Positions 4,663 to 7,856 of a stretch of DNA of 7,856 bases are shown here, in pieces. The notes under the pieces were generated by a model. It was not told the origin of the DNA and searched no databases. It was given only the letters and a program-made list of their open reading frames with translations. Position numbers and translations under genes: made by a program. Source of the DNA: CAZCAC01 sp964496575 (GTDB lineage: Bacteria > Planctomycetota > UBA1135 > GCA-002686595); assembly GCA_964496575.1 (NCBI GenBank), contig CAZCAC010000205.1:1-7856 (forward strand), in the 5' to 3' direction. The number at the start of each line of letters is the position of its first letter. The stretch's first letter is position 1.

Positions 4663-5808
4663 TCACCGATCGTCGTCCACCTCGGCGACTTCGACGAGCG
4701 CCCTCTCGACGATCGCCTCGCGCAGCTCCCGGATCGGCGTCTCGCTGTAGTTGCTGAGCACCACCAGGCCCCCGTTCCTCTCGGGGAGGACCGTCAGGTG
4801 CGACCGGAAGCCCATGTCGCGACCGCCGTGGAAGGCCCACCGGCCGTGCGCCGAATCGGCGAGGAACCACCCGAGGCCGTACTCACGATCGGAACTGACG
4901 CGCGCCTCGGGAGTCCACATCGAGGCGTGGCTCGACTCCTTCAGGATGCGTGTCTCGCCGAGCTCTCCCCTCCCTGCGTGGACCAGGATCCAGCGGCACA
5001 TCTCCTCGACGTTGGAGTGCATCGTCGAGCTCGGCGCGTGAATGCGGTTGTACGGATAAACCTCGCTGACCGTCGGCTCGCGCCGGCCGATGTGCGGGAT
5101 GGTGAGAAGCTCGGCGTCGGCCCGCTCCAGCAGGAACGTGCTCTTCTTCATCTCCAGCGGCTCGAGGATCCGCGACTCGACGTAGTCCTCGAAGGTCTGC
5201 TCCGAGGCCTTGGCGATCAGGTCGCCGAGCACCTCGTAGGCCATGTTGCTGTAGCTCCACTTCTCCCCGGGAGCGGAGCGGAGCTTGCGATCGGCGAGGC
5301 TGCGCACGTACCCCTCGAGAGCCTCGTCGTCGTACCACGGCTCGTCCCAGCCGTAGTCGCGCACGTCCGGCATCCCCGACGTGTGGGCCAGCATCTGGCG
5401 CACGGTGATCTCGCCCGCGCGCTCGTCGTCGAGCTCGAAGTAGGGCAGGTATCGAACGATCGGTGCGTCGAGGTCGATCTCACCCTTCTCCGCGAGCTGC
5501 ACGACGGCGGTGGCCACGAAGGTCTTCGACACCGAGGCGACGTGGAACAGCGTCTTCGACGTGACCGGGATCTCCTGCTCAGGATCGGCCATCCCGTAGC
5601 CCTCGGCGAGGACCACCCGGCCGTCCACCACCACTCCGACCGCCAGCCCCGGGATGTCGTGCCGCTCGAGGAAGTCGGTGACGATGCCGTCGAGCTCCTC
5701 TCTCAGCTCGGTCCCCCGGCGCTCGCTCGCCGGCGGTGCTGCCGTGCCGGGATCCGGCAGCCACAGGAGGACGGGGACGAGGGCGAGACTGCTGAGCGTT
5801 TTGTTCAT
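4663..5808 (-). CDS. exported serine hydrolase, class C beta-lactamase / DD-peptidase family
   Basis: This is a 381-aa precursor. Residues 1-24 form a Sec signal (hydrophobic 5-17, likely cut after GTAA). The mature domain has all three signatures of the family: S-x-x-K as SVSK (Ser92, Lys95), Y-x-N as YSN (186-188), and the HGG box (327-329) replacing KTG. Conserved surroundings include TLFHVASVSKTF, LLAHTSGMP-like MLAHTSGMP (139-147) and YGLGWFL (310-316). Members of Pfam family 'Beta-lactamase' act as esterases, D-aminopeptidases, carboxypeptidases or true AmpC enzymes; the motifs do not decide which, and resistance should not be assumed. The product is periplasmic or secreted. Met at 5808 is chosen because the signal peptide starts there; its own Shine-Dalgarno is poor (GTGGAA). 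The start overlaps the stop of a possible leader ORF (ATGA). It converges on the phosphatase-like gene. Confidence 0.92.
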   Translation of the reverse strand: MNKTLSSLALVPVLLWLPDPGTAAPPASERRGTELREELDGIVTDFLERHDIPGLAVGVVVDGRVVLAEGYGMADPEQEIPVTSKTLFHVASVSKTFVATAVVQLAEKGEIDLDAPIVRYLPYFELDDERAGEITVRQMLAHTSGMPDVRDYGWDEPWYDDEALEGYVRSLADRKLRSAPGEKWSYSNMAYEVLGDLIAKASEQTFEDYVESRILEPLEMKKSTFLLERADAELLTIPHIGRREPTVSEVYPYNRIHAPSSTMHSNVEEMCRWILVHAGRGELGETRILKESSHASMWTPEARVSSDREYGLGWFLADSAHGRWAFHGGRDMGFRSHLTVLPERNGGLVVLSNYSETPIRELREAIVERALVEVAEVDDDR

Positions 5809-5963
5809 GACGCGTTTTCCACGGGGCGGCGCGGCGGGGCTTTCGGAGACGCATACGGCGCGGCTTCGCGACCCTGGGTAAGAGCTTCGTCGGAGTGGCC
5901 GATGCAGGAGTCGTGGCGAGCTCGGCCGGCAGATGCGGAGCGGCTGACCGGCGAGTTCACCAT
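5805..5963 (-). CDS. possible 52-aa leader ORF coupled to the serine hydrolase gene
   Basis: An ATG at 5963 is preceded by GGAGGA (5978-5973) with 9-nt spacing, a better ribosome binding site than that of the downstream gene. The frame runs 52 codons and ends in a TGA that overlaps the hydrolase ATG as ATGA, the classic layout of translational coupling. Against it, the peptide (starting MVNSPVSRSASAG) is rich in Arg, Ser, Pro and Ala, has no motif or membrane segment, and could be a chance frame in GC-rich DNA. It may be a regulatory leader rather than a functional protein. Confidence 0.28.
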   Translation of the reverse strand: MVNSPVSRSASAGRARHDSCIGHSDEALTQGREAAPYASPKAPPRRPVENAS

Positions 5964-5989
5964 CCTGATCGTTCCTCCGTGTTTTGTCA

Positions 5990-6018
5990 TTGTCAGATTC
6001 GAGGGAACCGGGTATCAC
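5990..6018 (+). promoter_or_regulatory. sigma70-like promoter for the propeller gene
   Basis: TTGTCA (5990-5995), a 17-nt spacer, and TATCAC (6013-6018) form the best promoter in the window. The -35 hexamer is tandemly duplicated (TTGTCATTGTCA, 5984-5995). Transcription would begin near 6025, giving a leader of about 88 nt that includes the alternative hairpins. Confidence 0.5.
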
Positions 6019-6037
6019 GAACATCGAGGGAAGAGTA

Positions 6038-6089
6038 GGTGGGCGGTGTGATCGCCAACGGAAACAGGAATCGCCCACTGCATCGCCCA
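6038..6089 (+). promoter_or_regulatory. alternative stem-loops in the propeller-gene leader
   Basis: The strand at 6038-6047 (core GTGGGCG) pairs with 6070-6079 (core CGCCCAC) in a 10-bp stem with two G-U pairs. The same left arm (6040-6048) can instead pair with 6081-6089 in a 9-bp stem with one G-U pair, because ATCGCCCA is directly repeated at 6070-6077 and 6082-6089. The two forms exclude each other and both end 13 to 23 nt before the Shine-Dalgarno. Function as a switch is inference. Confidence 0.35.
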
Positions 6090-6102
6090 GCCGTGTTCTT
6101 CT

Positions 6103-6109
6103 GGAGGAG
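6103..6109 (+). promoter_or_regulatory. ribosome binding site of the propeller gene
   Basis: GGAGGAG lies immediately upstream of the ATG at 6113 (5 nt from its GGAGG core), supporting that start over the second in-frame ATG at 6119. Confidence 0.7.
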
Positions 6110-6112
6110 TGA

Positions 6113-7135
6113 ATGGTCATGCTCAGTTGTCTGCTAAGTCTCTGTCTCGTCGGCCCGATCGTCAGCCAGTCCGCAGTCGATCCGTCGGTCACGTCCGTGC
6201 CGTCGGTCGGCCACGTCGATCTGAACATCCCGTTGCGCCGCGACATCTCGTTCGACATGAACGGGATCCTCTACATCACCGCGGGTGGGAAGATCGAGCG
6301 CTTCGACACGCAGACGGGGACGTCGCTCGCGCCGCTCTCCATCGGAGGAAACCTGTACGGAATCGACCTCTCTCCGGACGGCAGCACGCTCGCGGTCGCG
6401 GATCGGACACCGCAAGCGGGGTACAACTTCATCCACCTCGTCGACACGGCGACGGGTGTCGCCGAAACGGTGAGGTTCCCGCTCGCATTCTACGAGGGGG
6501 GGACGTACATGGTCGCGTGGGCACTGGACGGCCGCATCCTGGTGACCAGTACCTTCAACGGTTCGGGCTGGGTTCCGCTGCGCCGCCACGATCCGACGTC
6601 GGGGGTGACGGAGACGATTGGAAGCGTGCGGCAGAACACGATGCTGACGCCGAACGCGGACCGGAGCAGGATCGCCCTGGCCGAGTCGAACATCAGCAGC
6701 GGCCCGGTGCACGTCTACCACACCAACCTGGGTGCGATCGTCGCGAGCGACAACAACGGTTGGTTCATGTTCGAGGTCGCGATCTCCGCGAATGGCCGTT
6801 ACGTCGTCGCGCCTTCGTACAAGGGTGCATTCGTGTACGTGCACAGCGGGTCTCAGCTGGTGGATCTCGGCACGATCGGTCAGTACGCCAGCTGGGGACC
6901 GATCGGCGCGGTGTTCTCGCCCGGGCACGACGTGCTCTACACCGCGGAATGGGGGAGCCAGCACGGCGTGAAGGCGTACTCGCTCCCGTCGATGCAGCTG
7001 CTCGAGACCCTCGATCCCTACCCGTTCCCGTGGGGCGGGAACGGAGCACTGGGCAATGGACGCATGGAGGTCTCCCCCGACGGCCGCTGGCTGGCGGTCA
7101 CCATTGCCGACGCCGTCCGCGTGTATCGCCTCTGA
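6113..7135 (+). CDS. exported seven-repeat beta-propeller protein (YVTN/WD40-like)
   Basis: This 340-aa protein has a short Sec-type signal (hydrophobic 3-17, probable cleavage near SQS-AVD). The rest is made of seven similar units at about 45-70, 82-117, 132-166, 176-211, 219-253, 264-299 and 316-340. Each has the pattern hydrophobic-S/x-x-D/N-G-x-hydrophobic-hydrophobic followed by a strand and a turn, for example DLSPDGSTLAVAD (85-97) and EVSPDGRWLAVT (319-330). Seven units fill the mature chain and match a single closed seven-bladed propeller of the YncE/lactonase-like class. Such proteins bind ligands or partners outside the cytoplasm, and a few are enzymes; no catalytic residues can be assigned. 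The 70-nt gap to the next gene could allow cotranscription. The function is unknown, but the fold assignment is fairly safe. Confidence 0.83.
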   Translation: MVMLSCLLSLCLVGPIVSQSAVDPSVTSVPSVGHVDLNIPLRRDISFDMNGILYITAGGKIERFDTQTGTSLAPLSIGGNLYGIDLSPDGSTLAVADRTPQAGYNFIHLVDTATGVAETVRFPLAFYEGGTYMVAWALDGRILVTSTFNGSGWVPLRRHDPTSGVTETIGSVRQNTMLTPNADRSRIALAESNISSGPVHVYHTNLGAIVASDNNGWFMFEVAISANGRYVVAPSYKGAFVYVHSGSQLVDLGTIGQYASWGPIGAVFSPGHDVLYTAEWGSQHGVKAYSLPSMQLLETLDPYPFPWGGNGALGNGRMEVSPDGRWLAVTIADAVRVYRL

Positions 7136-7205
7136 TCAGCACGGAGCCAGGGCAAGTCCCTCCACACGCACCCTGCCCGATAGGATGGGGAGGCACCGGA
7201 ACGAC

Positions 7206-7856
7206 ATGAGACGCTCTCTCGTACTCCCGGGCCTGGCCGCTCTCATCGCCCTGCTGATCGTTTCGATCGGGTGGCTGCTGTCCAGGTCTGCCGATGACGG
7301 TGGAGGAGTGAGCACCGCAGCGGAGGACTCGCGCTCCGGGGAGGCGAAGCCGCTCACGGCCCGACCTCGCCCTTCGACCGCCGAACAGGAGCCCGGCGAG
7401 GTGGCTCAGGAGCGACGAGCGATCGAAGCCGACGACGCGGAGGTGGAGACACAACCCGCGGCGTCCGCGGACGGGATGATCACCATCTGGGGAGGGATCG
7501 TCGTCGTCGATGCACGGGGTGTCGTGCACCGGAAGGAGAACGGCTCATTCCTCCCGCTCCTCTGGGACGACTCCTCGGGGAACAGTGCGTCGTCCGTGGA
7601 GGTCGTGGACGGACGCTTCGGGTTCAGGATGCCTGCCGGGCTGCGCCTCGAGATCGACGAGCTGATTCTCGGGGGGCGTCCCGCGTTCCTGGACAGCACC
7701 GGACCTTTCGCGGTCGAGGATGGAGAGACCCTCTCACTGCAGGCCCGCTGGCCCGAGGCCCCGATCCTGAACGTCGTGGATGAATCGACCGGCATCCCAC
7801 TCAATGGGATCGAGCTGGTGTTCTTCTCCGACTGGGACCGCGTCGACGACGTGCAC
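7206..7856 (+). CDS. membrane-anchored protein with carboxypeptidase-regulatory-like domain, 3' end outside window
   Basis: The first 217 residues are present and the frame is open at the right edge. Residues 1-28 are a basic start followed by one hydrophobic helix (MRRSLVLPGL, then AALIALLIVSIGWLL), an uncleaved anchor or signal. Residues 29-88 form a low-complexity Glu/Ala/Pro/Ser linker that should be disordered. From about 91 a beta-rich part begins, and LNVVDESTGIPLNGIELVFF at 188-207 has the V-x-D-x-x-T-G-x-P-L-x-G-x-x-V/L pattern of CarboxypepD-regulatory-like Ig-type domains. Large proteins with repeated domains of this kind are frequent in Planctomycetota. GGGGAGG (7187-7193) lies 12 nt upstream of the ATG, longer than usual. 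It follows the propeller gene by 70 nt and may share its transcript. A role in surface binding or sensing is inference. Confidence 0.78.
   Translation, partial: MRRSLVLPGLAALIALLIVSIGWLLSRSADDGGGVSTAAEDSRSGEAKPLTARPRPSTAEQEPGEVAQERRAIEADDAEVETQPAASADGMITIWGGIVVVDARGVVHRKENGSFLPLLWDDSSGNSASSVEVVDGRFGFRMPAGLRLEIDELILGGRPAFLDSTGPFAVEDGETLSLQARWPEAPILNVVDESTGIPLNGIELVFFSDWDRVDDVH

Larger units (their letters stand above)
5809..6112. other. divergent intergenic region between the serine hydrolase and propeller genes
   Basis: Both neighbours are transcribed outward from this 304-nt stretch. It holds the plus-strand promoter candidate at 5990-6018, alternative hairpins at 6038-6089, and the possible minus-strand leader ORF at 5805-5963. 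No convincing minus-strand promoter for the hydrolase gene is seen. Confidence 0.65.

Noticed and set aside
4663..5808. Antibiotic-resistance beta-lactamase
   Set aside because: The motifs define the broad serine hydrolase/DD-peptidase family; nothing in the sequence shows activity on beta-lactams.
4798..6051. 417-codon open frame on the plus strand opposite the serine hydrolase
   Set aside because: His/Arg/Val-rich antisense shadow; the minus frame has SxxK, YxN and HGG motifs in order.
7150..7185. GGGCA/TGCCC inverted repeat between the last two genes
   Set aside because: A 5-bp stem with a long loop and no T-tract; not distinguishable from chance in GC-rich DNA.

Overview
The window is GC-rich (roughly two thirds G+C by eye) bacterial DNA. 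Its mix is typical of large-genome heterotrophs of the Planctomycetota or a neighbouring phylum: an N-terminal CcoN closely resembling the Bacteroidota/Planctomycetota type, a sulfatase remnant, a URO-D superfamily protein, several exported or lipoprotein products, and genes both with and without Shine-Dalgarno sequences. Phylum is inferred from gene content only. There is no rRNA, tRNA, CRISPR array or intact mobile element.

Layout. (1) 2-649, minus: 5' part of ccoN, the catalytic subunit of a cbb3-type cytochrome oxidase. (2) 650-1056: divergent intergenic region with three separate inverted repeats. (3) 1057-2336, plus: an Asp-box (BNR-type) lipoprotein followed 29 nt later by a two-helix membrane protein. 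(4) 2289-2414, minus: a 41-aa membrane protein with a perfect Shine-Dalgarno, whose 3' end overlaps the preceding gene tail-to-tail. (5) about 2463-2639, plus: the C-terminal stub of an arylsulfatase-type gene, then three tandem hairpins (2653-2763). (6) 2859-3926, plus: a URO-D superfamily protein that is not HemE. (7) 4048-4653, plus: a Cys-X5-Arg phosphatase-like exported protein, which meets (8) 4663-5808, minus: an exported serine hydrolase of the class C beta-lactamase/DD-peptidase fold, with 9 nt between the stops. (9) 5809-6112: divergent region with a good sigma70-like promoter, two alternative hairpins in the probable leader, and a possible coupled leader ORF on the minus strand. (10) 6113-7135, plus: an exported seven-repeat beta-propeller. 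(11) 7206-7856, plus: the N-terminal part of a membrane-anchored protein with an apparent carboxypeptidase-regulatory-like domain, cut by the window end.

Most products are exported or membrane-bound, but I see no convincing shared pathway. No undescribed multi-gene system could be demonstrated. The most interesting items are small or regulatory: the unlisted-size 41-aa gene with its convergent overlap, the sulfatase stub with its hairpin cluster, the mutually exclusive hairpins ahead of the propeller gene, and the hairpin sitting across the 4653/4663 stop-stop junction.
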